Part shown: piece by piece, positions 54,370-64,000 of the stretch
Layout of the letters: every line of letters begins with the position of its first letter
Numbering within the stretch: the first letter of the stretch is position 1
Source: Clarkia xantiana subsp. parviflora
Taxonomy: Eukaryota; Streptophyta; Magnoliopsida; Myrtales; Onagraceae
DNA: 64,000 nt
Direction of reading: 5' to 3'
Assembly (NCBI GenBank): GCA_036873135.1
Contig: JAPTYO010000056.1
Location: forward strand, 62,001 to 126,000
Notes under the pieces: model-generated
The model's database searches: none
The model's input: only the letters and a program-made list of their open reading frames with translations
Told to the model about the DNA's origin: nothing
Translations under genes and position numbers: made by a program

Positions 54370-55160
54370 TACATTAATATTTAAAACTTAAAATCTAAAC
54401 CCTTAATCCTAAACCTTAAACTCTAAATCACAAAGCCACGATACAAAATTTTATGGGAAACCAATTGCCACGATACATAATCTATTGCAATGACCTCATA
54501 TTATCGCAGTATAATGAGTTTATATTGAAGATTTTCAATGTTCAATTGCGACGACAGGTTCTTGCAATAATAATTTTCGCACTAAAAAATTGTCACTGAT
54601 TATCTATAGGAAAATAATTGCGACAACGCCAAATGTATAACAGTGCGACATAATTGAAAGCTTAATACCTTAATCCCTCTAAAGTCTTAATCCCTAAACC
54701 TGAAACTCTAAATATTAAAGTTTAATACCATTTTAAATTATTAACATTAAAACCTTAAATCCTAAACTTTAAAAACTTAATATCCTAAACCTTAGAATCT
54801 TAAACTCTAAATCACAAAGCCTTAAATGTTAAACTCAAAACCTTAATACTCGAAACCTTAAATTCTAAACTTTAAAACCTTCATACTCATAACCTTAAAG
54901 TACCTTAAACTCTAAACCTTATAAGGTTAATACCATATATTTTAAGTTCTAAACCTTAATACCCTTAACCTTAAAACCTTAATATCCTAAACCTTAAAAT
55001 CTTAAACTCTAAATCACGAAATCCTAAATTTTAAACTCTAAACCTTAATAATAAAAACCTTAAAATCTTAATCTCTAAATATTAGTACTATAAACCTTAA
55101 ACTTTAAATATATACCATATACATTGAGATCTAAACATTAAACAGTTAAACTCTAGATCA
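54370..55160. repeat. Degenerate CTTAAACYCTAAA array inside CACTA
   Basis: Words such as ACCTTAAACTCTAAATC and CCTAAACCTTAAAAC repeat dozens of times with irregular spacing. They resemble, but are not, the plant telomere repeat CCCTAAA. Confidence 0.75.
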
Positions 55161-56689
55161 TCGTGAAACCTTAAATTTATTTATTTGTAAAATATATTGT
55201 GAATATTTACAAATATTTATGATATTTTTTCATAATATTTGTAATAAACTTTTGAAATATTAGGCATTTATTATTAGAATAAATCAATAGGATTTTTTTT
55301 GTTAAAATAATGTAAACCCTAGCAGCTATTATGGTTACATATATGTGGGTCTTGGTACTGTACATAAAATAAAATTATATGTAAATATTCATTAAAAATT
55401 TGAAAAAAACTCTGTAAAATATTATAAATTTTTATTATTTTTAAATATTGATAAAATTTTAGGAAATTTAGATTTTTTCTATTTTTTATTTTTTTGAATT
55501 CATTCTTAGAATTTAAATAATTTTACAATATAATTTACTAATTTTTTTTTAAAAGTTACTATATTTTTTAACAATTATTTTTCTAAATTTTTTTTTTTCC
55601 AGTTTTATACATATTTTTCTTATTAGTTCTATAATAATATTTCAAATTTCTAATATTTAATGATTTGCACCATCTATTAATAATTTTAAGCATAAATCAT
55701 TATTTAATATGTATTAGTTTTTTATACTTAAATAAAGTTCACATAATATAAAAAAATTAAAATGTATATATAAATTGGAAAAAAAGTATATATATTTATT
55801 TGAAATTACGAAATCATTGAATAATTTATAAAATTATTATATCAAAAACTTGAAACGTATCATATTGGTATATACTTTGTGTTGCAATATATTGAATTAT
55901 TAAAAAACAAAAAAAAAAGTAATTTAATACTTTCTATTTTATCCCTAAATTTTGGTTTTTCTACCATGATTGTGAAGCACCATGCTTTTGTTTTGTTTTT
56001 TTTTTAATTATTAGACTGGACTTAATTGTATCATATGTAAAACTTTAAAAGTATGACATATTTTAACTACACTTAATATTTGTATCATACTATTAATAAT
56101 ATCAATTTCCCTCTAGGGTTCACCTTTAGGGCAATAGAAAAATACAAAAAAAGTAAAAAAAAAACATATTGCTTGTGGAACATGATAGAAAGACCCCCTA
56201 AATTTACTCTTCTTCATTTAATATAATAGATTTTTAGTTAGTCTCGTATCAATATCTTCCCCCTCCCACAATTATAAATTTCCTTACCGTTGCTGCCAAT
56301 TCTCGTCGTCATTGCTAGCGAGCAATTTTATTTATGTATTCTTATAGGATTGGCGCGTTTAAAAAAGTGACATATGGGTTGTAACAAGGTAAAATAGAAA
56401 GTGTCTAAATATGACAAGTCGCGAAATTTTCAGGATGGCTGCTGCATACTTTAGGATAGTATATATATTTATGTGTAAAATATTTCATAAAATATTTTTT
56501 TGTAAATATATTTTAAATATTTATGATATATTTTTAGAATATTTAGTATTAATTGTTAAAATAAATCAATTTACTTATTTTCCTAGAATGGGTTCAATTT
56601 AAATCTATGTAAGGAAAAATAACCACAAGAAAGAAACACACAAAAAACATTTAATTGAATTCTTTTTCTTTTGGTAAAGCATTTAATTG

Positions 56690-57225
56690 AATTCATGATT
56701 ACAATATTTCCGTGTATTCTTCGTAAGCCGCACCAGCTCAAAATGTTCGTCACCTCATCCCTTCGCATTTCTACATCAACGCCTAAAGGCCACCATACGA
56801 CGTCCTCACCTCAGCTAGACTGTCGTTATAGCAACCTCGTACCGGCCGGCCACCGGCATCCACCAGCCCAGACATCATCCGGCAGCCCAGCTTTGCCATC
56901 ACCTTGAACAAACCACCACCACTATTACCTCGCTCTATCATCAAATCCTGCGTCCGACCACCACGATCTGCTCCCTGGTTGTTCTCGATTCATCCATCCG
57001 TCCATCATGGTCCCTTACCGAAGACCAGCAACCACAATCATCGCCGTCCGGACCTCCCCAGCGACGCAGCGGCTCAGCCCCGGCCACCGGAGTTCCACCT
57101 TCCCTAACGTCCAGCAGTAACGGTTTCCACCCCATCAAAACCGCTTAGTTCCACCAGCGACCGCTCAGATCGGGTCCTCGCTCCGACTTCCGCTCTAACC
57201 GGCCAACCAGACACCTATGTGTAAG
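56690..57225. other. GC-rich island inside the CACTA element
   Basis: Composition changes sharply from AT-rich DNA on both sides. Open frames on the + strand are Pro/Ser/His-rich and contain stops; I recognise no domain. It may be a captured host fragment or another element's remnant. Confidence 0.35.
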
Positions 57226-58598
57226 GTATCATTTTATGTTCTTCAATTATTGAACTGCTGCAGTGGCCAATTTTTTTTTTTTATTGGAATAGATTTTTTT
57301 TTTTATTGGGCGAAAGTGTGGCCTATTGCAATGCGTAAAGTTTTTTTTTTTTTTTTTGAAATGATGCGTAAAGTTTATTCCATATGTATAATATACATTT
57401 TATATATTTGAATGATTTATTATTTTTAAAGAAAAAAACTTATTGCACTATGTTAAGAAAAAAAAATTAACGACACTTTTTCGTATACTCCACAGATGAT
57501 GATCTCCGTTATACTTCACAGATGATGATTATCTCAAATAGATTTCAGCGACATCGGTCTAGACATCTCTGTATTAGTTAGCTGCATTTTTCGTATTTGC
57601 ACTTTTATGTTATGATTGAATTATTGATATCCATTTTATTAGACTTTAATAATGTCGAATAAGTAGTTTACATGGGCATTCTAGACCTGATAATATTTAA
57701 TTATGGATGTTTTTTTTAATAATATTAGTCGTTTTAATCAGATTATTTATTATTTTTAATTTTTATTATATGTATATATATATCAAATTATATGTAATAA
57801 ATAAATTAATATTTCTATTACAATGACAACTTTGACACAATAGTTTCATCATTACAAAAATTACAAACCTATATTGCGAACATATTGTTGCAACTAATTT
57901 CTAACATTATTTTTATACGACATATGTCAAAATTTATTGTCGCAATAGAATTGCAACTCATCGTAATAAAGTGAATAAAAAATAAGCAAAATACTATACT
58001 GCGATAATTTTATATTTTTATCGTCACAAATGAATTAAAAGTTCCATGCAATAGAATTATTAAATCCTGATAATATGAGACCGATTGCGACAATAATCTC
58101 AATTTTTCCTGGCAAATAGAATTATTAAATCCTCACAATATGTACATGTTGCGGTGATATTTTAAAGTGTACCGTCACAATAGCGCTATCAAATCCTCAC
58201 CATATGTATACAAGTTGCGACAATAACTTTCAATCTATCGTCGCAACACAATTGATGAATCATTACAATAAATGTACCTACTGCGACAATAATTTTAAAT
58301 TTTTCTTCGCAACATTATTATCGAATCCTTGCAATAGATAGATCAATTGCGACAACTAGGCTCCATATGTGTTTATAACCGTTCTCGCAATAGAGTGTAC
58401 TCTATTGCGATGATAGCTCATTTTTGTCGCAATAGGGGTCTATTGCTAGGGGTCTATAGTGACGAAGCTATTGCGATGATTTGTCATCGCAACATACATA
58501 TAACGACGATTTATGGGGTAATTGTGACGATTTTGGTCATCGCAATAATACTTAATTCTTGTAGTGCTTTGATTTCTATCCCTCATCACGCTGCATCA

Positions 58599-58942
58599 CT
58601 CGCCCTCTGCTGCTTGGCTGCCGCCTGCCCTCCGCTACCTGTCCGCCGTCGCTCGCCCTCTGCCGTTTGCCTGCTGTCGCTCGCCATCTGTCGTTTGCCC
58701 ATCGCCGCCCTAATGTTCCTGCTTTTTCCTGTTTAATATTTTTAATTTTGTTAATAATGATAGCAAAATGTTATATATGTCAATTTAGACTTATTACATT
58801 CATTTACCTATAGTATTATATCAACCAAATATTGGATTTAGAATCATCATTCCATATTTCTCATGTCAATCAAACAACATCGTATTATTATTAGCTATTA
58901 TTTATTCCTTAATGTTATTCCATATTCGTTATTCCTTATTCT
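58599..58942. other. Flank with CGCTCGCC words and AT-rich DNA
   Basis: Continues the CTGCCGTCGCTCGCC motif seen at 52230-52297, then becomes AT-rich. No gene. Confidence 0.4.
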
Positions 58943-59500
58943 CTGTCAAAAACAGCCGTTAAATGGCATGTGCCATGCACGTGACCGGCCCAAAACTTTC
59001 AATTTTGTTACAATTTAGTCCATCTAATACATCCCTAACTTTTATTTTGTTCAATTTAGTCCTAAAACTTCAAAATCAAACCATTTCCCCAAATTGACCT
59101 AGCCGGACCTAGCCATGGGCTAGGTCCGATCCTGGGTCGGGGTCACCGGACCCTGGGGACCCTGACCCAGGGTCGGACCTAGCCCTAAGCTAGGTCCGGC
59201 TAGGTAAACCCTAATCAATTGGGGCTAGGTCCCAATTGACCTAGCCGGACCTAGCCTAGGGCTAGGTCCGACCCTGGGTCGGGGTCGCCTGGGTCCGGCG
59301 ACCATGACCCAGGGTCGGACCTAGCCCTAGGCTAAGTCCGGCTAGGTCAATTTGGGAAAATGGTTGGTTTTGAAGTTTTAGGACTAAATTGAACAAAATA
59401 AAAGTTAGGGATGTATTAGATGGACTAAAATGTAACAAAATTGAAAGTTTTGGGTCGGTCACGTGCATGGCACATGCCATTTAACGGCTGTTTTTGACAG
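58943..59500. mobile_element. Long terminal-inverted-repeat element (Mutator-like MITE)
   Basis: Left arm CTGTCAAAAACAGCCGTTAA..., right arm ...GGCTGTTTTTGACAG; arms of about 160 bp are close reverse complements (CATGCACGTGACC against GGTCACGTGCATG and so on). The centre carries repeated GACCTAGCCGGACCTAGCC and GACCCTGGGTCGG palindromic words. No target duplication is seen; the right side may extend into 59501-59617. Confidence 0.7.
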
Positions 59501-59625
59501 AACCCTAACGGAGGTACCAAAACAGTAAGGTTTGGAAACATATGGTACTAATTCGGTACGAAAAAATACTAGTGGTATGAACAGTGTAATTTTTGCAAAC
59601 ATGTGATACCAAAAGGACCTATAAC

Positions 59626-60255
59626 TAGGGATGGCAACGGGTCTCGGGGCCCCGCTGACCCGCGGGGCCCCGACCCGATTTTGACCCGCCGACCCGCGGG
59701 TCACGGGTCCGGGTCCGGGTCGGGGCGGGCTCGGGTCGGGGCGGGTCCGGGTCTAGAGACCCGGGGCCCCGTAGACCCGCCTCGAAAGGCATATATATAT
59801 AATTTTTTTTTTTTTATGTTAATATGATCTAACATTTACTAAATAATATGGTTAATATACCTATATAAATAACATGTACCAAATTACAAATATATATATA
59901 TTTAGATGATTAGGATTTGTTAATTTGGTGTTTGGATTTGAATTTGTATTTGTAATGAATTTGATGTGTTTGTTGTTTATATTTGATTGGTGTTAGATTT
60001 ATGTTTTGAATCTATATATAATGTAATATTTTGACAAAAAAATATTGTATTTAATATTGAAAAGTGAAAAAAAAAAAAAAATTTGTTCACATGACGGGGC
60101 GGGTCGGGGCCCCGCGGGTCGACCCGCGGGATTGCTGACCCGACCCGACCCGACCCGGAAGGCCCAATTGGCCGGGGCCGGGTCAGCCAGGCCGACCCGC
60201 GGGGCGGGTCCGGGGCTGCCAAAACCCGCCCCGACCCGCCCCGTTGCCATCCCTA
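59626..60255 (+). mobile_element. hAT non-autonomous element, family B copy 2
   Basis: Ends TAGGGATGGCAACGG and CCCCGTTGCCATCCCTA. A perfect 8-bp target duplication CCTATAAC is present at 59618-59625 and 60256-60263. 630 bp; subterminal GACCCG/CGGGTC clusters and an AT-rich core shared with 40632-41238. Confidence 0.94.
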
Positions 60256-60622
60256 CCTATAACCCTAAAAACATCATAAAACTATATATATCATCATTTA
60301 AATAAAACATAAAATGAAAAAGCAAATTGGACCGGAAATATATATCGCCAGTGCTGGAAATAACATTTTTGGAAAATGGCATTTTTATAAATCAAAATTG
60401 CTTGGTGCATTTTTTTTTCAAATTGGTTTTCATTTTGGGCATTTTTACCCAACAATCTGCTCGAGCCTCTTGGTTTTGGTGTCTATTTGGTTACCGCCAG
60501 CCGGAGAATTTTGATTCTCTCTACAGAATTTCTGCGATACGGATGCTCTCCATCGTTAGTATCTGCAATTTACAGTTGAAGACTCCACTAAAAGAACGCC
60601 CAAGAACTTGCTTCCGTATCTA
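60256..60622. other. Upstream region of TRAPPC4
   Basis: AT-rich to about 60450, then a mixed-composition leader. No separate gene. Confidence 0.5.
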
Positions 60623-62123
60623 ATGGCAGCCGCTGCGATATACAGCCTCTTCATCATCAACAAATCGGGAGGTCTTATCTATTACAAGGTACATCTAATC
60701 ATCTCCGGCGCACCCAATGATTGCTCCTATCTCAAGTTTTCTGTGGTAAATTTTCGAGATCTGTGATTGTTCAGGACTATGGATCTTCAGGAAGGATGGA
60801 CACGAACGACAGCTTGAGAGTGGCGAGTCTGTGGCATTCGATGCACGCCATCTCTCAGCAGCTCTCCCCAACAATCGGATGCACTGGAATCGAACTCCTT
60901 GAGGCCGAAACTTTCGATCTCCACTGCTTCCAGTCACTCACAGGTTAGATAGATTAGAGTCGAGTCCGCCTTAGTTGAATGTTAATACATAACGTGTGCA
61001 GATTCTATTGAAAATCATTGATATAGGTATCCGGCGTTACATCGTTGATAGCTTCTGTTCTTTCTCTGTGTGCATCCATTGAATAGTTTAGAGTGTAGAT
61101 ATTCTACTCTCATAAATGATCCAGATTGGACCAAGAATAAAAATGGCTGCAAATATCGGCAATGGGAAAGTTTGCTCTGGTTCAGTTTTGCTCAGATAAT
61201 TCTTACCTTGCTCGGCCAAGTAATGATGCTAATTCAGATTTTGAGATGTTTGGTATTCATTGCAAACTGAGGAAGTAGTTGCTGTTGATTGGGAAGTGTT
61301 ACATAGAGGTTACCTGAGTTTATGTTCTTGAATCTCCAAGGAAACTGTGGATGTGATTCTCGAGTTTACTATTTCCCGGCAAGGAATATGTATGTACCAT
61401 AATTATGGCAGGAAGCAGGGAATAAAAGAAAATGGTGCTATAAACTCGTATGAATATCTTCTCTACACTAGCTGCCAGGTGCCATTTATCTCAGCGCTAG
61501 TTTCTGTTACGCTCCACTTGAAGGACAGTTGAAATGAACATTTCAAAGAATGAAGGTTTATTAATGGCTGAAGTTTGCATTTGTTTTCAAATTTTGGGGA
61601 TCGCCACGCCATTGATGAATTTTGGTATTACTGTAAAAGGGCCTTATTGTTTTGAAAAGCTGCAGAAGACCCAATTGCCCATAAAAATGATATGATCCAT
61701 GTTGTAAGAGTTTGTATGAAGGACAGATCACCAATTTGCTACCATGGTAAATAGCCCATAACTGGGAGCTGAGATAGCGGTTGTTGGTTGAATGGTTCTG
61801 GGAATTTCTTCTGGATTGATTGTCTAATCTTTTTAGTTGTATCTGCAGTCTGTTTGGTGTAGCATCACGTCTATATAATCTACTAACTTTGAGAATATCC
61901 AAGCCTTATTGATACTTTTGATGTAGGAACGAAGTTGTTTGTGGTGTGCGAACCAGGAACCCTGCACATGGATGGTCTGCTGAAGGTCATTTATGAGGTG
62001 TACACAGATTTTGTCCTGAAGAATCCGTTTTATGAGATGGAGATGCCGATCAGGTGTGAGCTCTTCGATCTCAACTTGTCACAGACAGTTGAGAAAGATC
62101 GGGTTGCTCTATTGGGGAGATAA
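60623..62123 (+). CDS. TRAPPC4: TRAPP complex subunit 4 (Trs23/sybindin-like)
   Basis: Core subunit of the TRAPP tethering complexes, which activate Rab1/Ypt1-type GTPases in ER-Golgi and Golgi traffic. Three exons with GT-AG introns: 60623-60688, 60775-60943, 61927-62123; 143 residues, family-typical. The longin-like sybindin fold is recognised from IYSLFIINKSGGLIYYK at the N-terminus, DTNDSLRVASLWHSMHAI, the block TIGCTGIELLEAETFDLHCF and the C-terminal end VEKDRVALLGR. Start chosen at the ATG giving MAAAAIYSL, which leaves the expected short N-terminus before the first strand. The 983-bp second intron contains no other gene. No defects seen. Confidence 0.95.
60944..61926 (+). other. Intron 2 of TRAPPC4
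   Basis: 983 bp, GTTAGA donor and GATGTAG acceptor. The short open frames inside (for example 61347-61532) show no motif. Confidence 0.85.
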
Positions 62124-62552
62124 TTAGTGTCCTTTAAATCATGATTTCGTTAAGGAACCCTAGACAAAACTCTGATTGTTACATGCCCTTGTGTTGTTTG
62201 TAATGAAACATCCCCAATATGTAATGCCTTCTGGAAATTAGAGTTTTTTTGTAAATAAATATGGCAGGACTGACACTAGGTTAGGTTAGGTTAGGAGGTC
62301 CAGACCACAACACATGGAGCCATGATGCACCATCACTACATCGTCGGCGATACCTACACCATCCTCTTCTCTTCTGTCACCCTCCTTGTATTTCTCTCTC
62401 TAGACTAGCTGACTAGGTATAAATAATTTTCCCTAACTAATTATAATTCTGGTGAATGGTGATGGGAGCTTGCAAGTACACCAACATGTTCCGAGAGAAG
62501 GAGATGAAGCTCATGGGCCTCTCCAGCGACGAGCTGTGGCAAATAATTGAAT

Positions 62553-62589
<37 letters not shown>

Positions 62590-63209
62590 AAAATGCATAA
62601 TTTTTCATTTCTCTAAATTATTATTATAAGTATATATAAATATTATGGTATATAATAATAACATAACTTTATTTATATAAGATTAAAAGTATTGTTAAGT
62701 TTTATAAACATGTAATTTTTTATTAAAGGGTAGTTTAGGATTAATAAAAAGTTTTTAAGGGTAAAATCGAAATAAAAACAGATAACAAAAGTGTTTTTCC
62801 AGAAAGTGACTTTTTGAAAGTAGCACTCCATCTATTTTGAAAAAAATGAATTTTAAAAATTGAAAAAAAAAAAAAAAAAACATTTTGAATATGTGTTATC
62901 AACCCTCCGCCTTTCGTCAAATTATTTTTAAGTGCAAAAATACATTGGAAATACAATCCCAAACGCACCCTTTATACCTTCATTCGCATTTTGCCACTAT
63001 TAATTGTTATATATCCCATATAAATATAAAATCTTTTTCAAAAATACAAAATTTAAGATTCCAAATTTCCGACAGTGTTTTCAAACTAGGCACGACTTTT
63101 TATAAAACCTGTCCTTTCTGGCATCCACACAATCATCGTCAGAAAGGAAAGGCGACACACTCCTGCTCTTACTCTGTTAAACGCGTTTTCAGAGCCTCTC
63201 CTTTTTCCG
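62124..63209. other. Intergenic DNA with a short orphan coding-like piece
   Basis: TRAPPC4 3' UTR to about 62270, then three TTAGG units (62278-62297). At 62455-62540 an ATG-led stretch reads MVMGACKYTNMFREKEMKLM and GLSSDELW before running into a TA microsatellite (62548-62587). It has coding-like character but is too short for me to assign and looks like a gene fragment cut by the repeat. 62590-63100 is AT-rich with an A-run and no gene. Confidence 0.45.
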
Positions 63210-64000
63210 ATGACCTTTTCATTTTCTCCTCCCGTCGCCTCCTCCAAGCTCGTCTTCGCCATCCTCACCCTCGACATTCTCTCTGCCACAGCATCCTTGT
63301 GCCGGACCTCCTGCGGCGCCGTCACAGTAAGCTACCCGTTCGGGATCGACGATGGATGCGGTGCGCCGCAGCTCCGGCGGGTTCTAAGCTGCAACATTAC
63401 TGAGCTCTTCTTCGAGACTCCGTCGGGTAGCTACAAGGTCCAGTCTATCGACTACGAAAAGCAGAGCGTTTTGATGTACGACCCGCTCATGTCTACTTGC
63501 TCCATTCTCCAGCCCCACCACGACTTCGTCATGACGGACGTTCAGTACGCCGTCATCCCTCCCTCCGACGACACCGTTTTCGCCATCCTCAACTGTTCTG
63601 TCGACTCCCCTGTTGTCAACCACTACAAGTACCTCTGCTTCGACGACGTCGGCGGCCACTCCTGCGACGAGCTCTACGGCGCGTGCAACTCGTTTAGGCT
63701 GTTCCACGCAGCAGGTACGGGGACGAACACTTCGCCGCCGATGAATGTTCCACCGGAGACGAACCTGCTATCGCCGGTGTCGAACAGCCCTCCGGTAACA
63801 AGCATCTTACCGAGGCCGCCGTGCTGCTTCACGCGGTATTCGACGGTGAAGTTCATGAGCATGAACATGCTCGACTGCACGCACTACACCACGGTGGTGG
63901 ACGGCGACAAACTGAGCGGCGTTGGCCCTCTTGATTGGGTGTACGGGATCCGGCTGAGCTACGCGGTTCCGGACTCCGGTTGCAGCCGGTGCAAGCGGTC
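63210..64000 (+). CDS. Wall-associated-kinase-type galacturonan-binding domain protein (partial, runs off the window)
   Basis: Secreted or membrane-anchored cell-wall protein of the GUB_WAK_bind family. An open frame of 263 codons without a stop reaches the right edge. Residues 1-30 (hydrophobic, MTFSFSPPVASSKLVFAIL...) are a signal peptide. The mature part starts CRTSCGAVTVSYPFGIDDGCG, the galacturonan-binding signature, followed by VLSCNITELFFETPSGSYKV, paired cysteines (STCSILQ, NCSVDS, YLCFDD, SCDELYGAC), PPCCFTRY and, near the end, LDWVYGIRLSYAVPDSGC. Homologues with this pattern include small single-domain proteins without a kinase; whether a kinase follows cannot be seen. A Pro/Thr/Ser-rich stretch (about residues 170-205) between CNSFRLFH and PPCCF seems longer than I expect for the family. 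The first exon is GC-rich compared with the intergenic DNA, as is normal. Confidence 0.88.
   Translation, partial: MTFSFSPPVASSKLVFAILTLDILSATASLCRTSCGAVTVSYPFGIDDGCGAPQLRRVLSCNITELFFETPSGSYKVQSIDYEKQSVLMYDPLMSTCSILQPHHDFVMTDVQYAVIPPSDDTVFAILNCSVDSPVVNHYKYLCFDDVGGHSCDELYGACNSFRLFHAAGTGTNTSPPMNVPPETNLLSPVSNSPPVTSILPRPPCCFTRYSTVKFMSMNMLDCTHYTTVVDGDKLSGVGPLDWVYGIRLSYAVPDSGCSRCKR

Larger units (their letters stand above)
53541..58566 (+). mobile_element. CACTA (En/Spm-type) non-autonomous element
   Basis: Left terminus CACTACAAGAAAT and right terminus ATTCTTGTAGTG. 3-bp target duplication CTT at 53538-53540 and 58567-58569. Both subterminal regions (53560-54660 and 57820-58560) are packed with ATTGCGACGA/TCGTCGCAAT-like motifs in both orientations, as expected for transposase-binding repeats. 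5026 bp. I find no TNPA or TNPD reading frame. The middle holds a CCTTAAACTCTAAA-like array, AT-rich DNA and a GC-rich island. Confidence 0.92.
52298..58598 (+). mobile_element. Small LTR (TRIM-like) element, 3' LTR split by CACTA
   Basis: 5' LTR 52298-52735 (TGATGTGG...GCTGCATCA). 3' LTR 53136-53540 plus 58570-58598, similar over its whole length. Primer site TGGTATCAGAGC at 52739-52750; purine tract AAAGAGAA just before 53136. Flanking 5-mers CTCAC (52293-52297) and CTCGC (58599-58603) match at 4 of 5. The interior is only 400 bp and holds an open frame (MPFLDWLAPDLTRTATVLDN...) without gag or pol motifs, so the element is non-autonomous. Confidence 0.88.

Noticed and set aside
62278..62297. 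TTAGG units as a telomeric repeat
   Set aside because: Only three to four units, and plant telomeres use TTTAGGG; too short to mean anything.

Overview
This is plant nuclear DNA, most likely from a eudicot. The evidence is intron-rich genes for plant-type proteins (galactinol synthase, a WW-domain DEAD-box helicase of the RH40/RH46 type, an SLC25A44-like carrier, a WAK-type galacturonan-binding protein), AT-rich intergenic DNA, and typical plant transposons (LINE, Copia-like and TRIM LTR elements, hAT, Mutator-like, CACTA, Helitron). I cannot name the genus from sequence alone. I see no bacterial-style operon, CRISPR array, tRNA or rRNA.

Region by region: 1-2296 is transposon debris (a Helitron 3' end, a Mutator-like MITE, a hAT-like fragment). 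Two galactinol synthase genes lie in tandem on the + strand (2523-3831 and 9123-10434), separated by a four-LTR TRIM array (6084-7042). A compact Copia-like element (11291-13006) follows. Mitochondrial dihydrolipoyl dehydrogenase is on the - strand (13417-16010). Next comes a degenerate LINE on the - strand (about 16278-22090), then a large DEAD-box helicase gene on the - strand (23307-29588, with a 5' UTR exon beyond 30064).

From 30.66 to 41.54 kb the DNA is almost wholly repetitive: a truncated LINE interrupted by a hAT element, a Mutator-like MITE, Helitron sequence with a captured aldo-keto reductase fragment, a GC-rich island, tandem repeats, and a second hAT element inside a candidate Helitron. 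A six-exon mitochondrial carrier gene (41904-44896, +) follows. From 44.9 to 60.26 kb is another transposon block: a foldback element, a Copia LTR holding a hAT insertion, a third Mutator-like MITE, and a small LTR element whose 3' LTR is split by a 5-kb CACTA element. The window ends with TRAPPC4 (60623-62123, +) and the start of a galacturonan-binding domain gene (63210 to beyond 64000, +).

The genes are unrelated housekeeping or stress genes (raffinose-family oligosaccharide synthesis, mitochondrial 2-oxoacid dehydrogenase complexes, RNA metabolism, mitochondrial transport, vesicle tethering, cell-wall sensing) and do not form a pathway cluster. I found no convincing new coding system. The observations most worth following are: the near-identity of the two galactinol synthase genes, which stops abruptly in exon 4; three conspicuous substitutions in dihydrolipoyl dehydrogenase; and several transposon insertions whose target-site duplications can be read exactly, giving a relative order of events.
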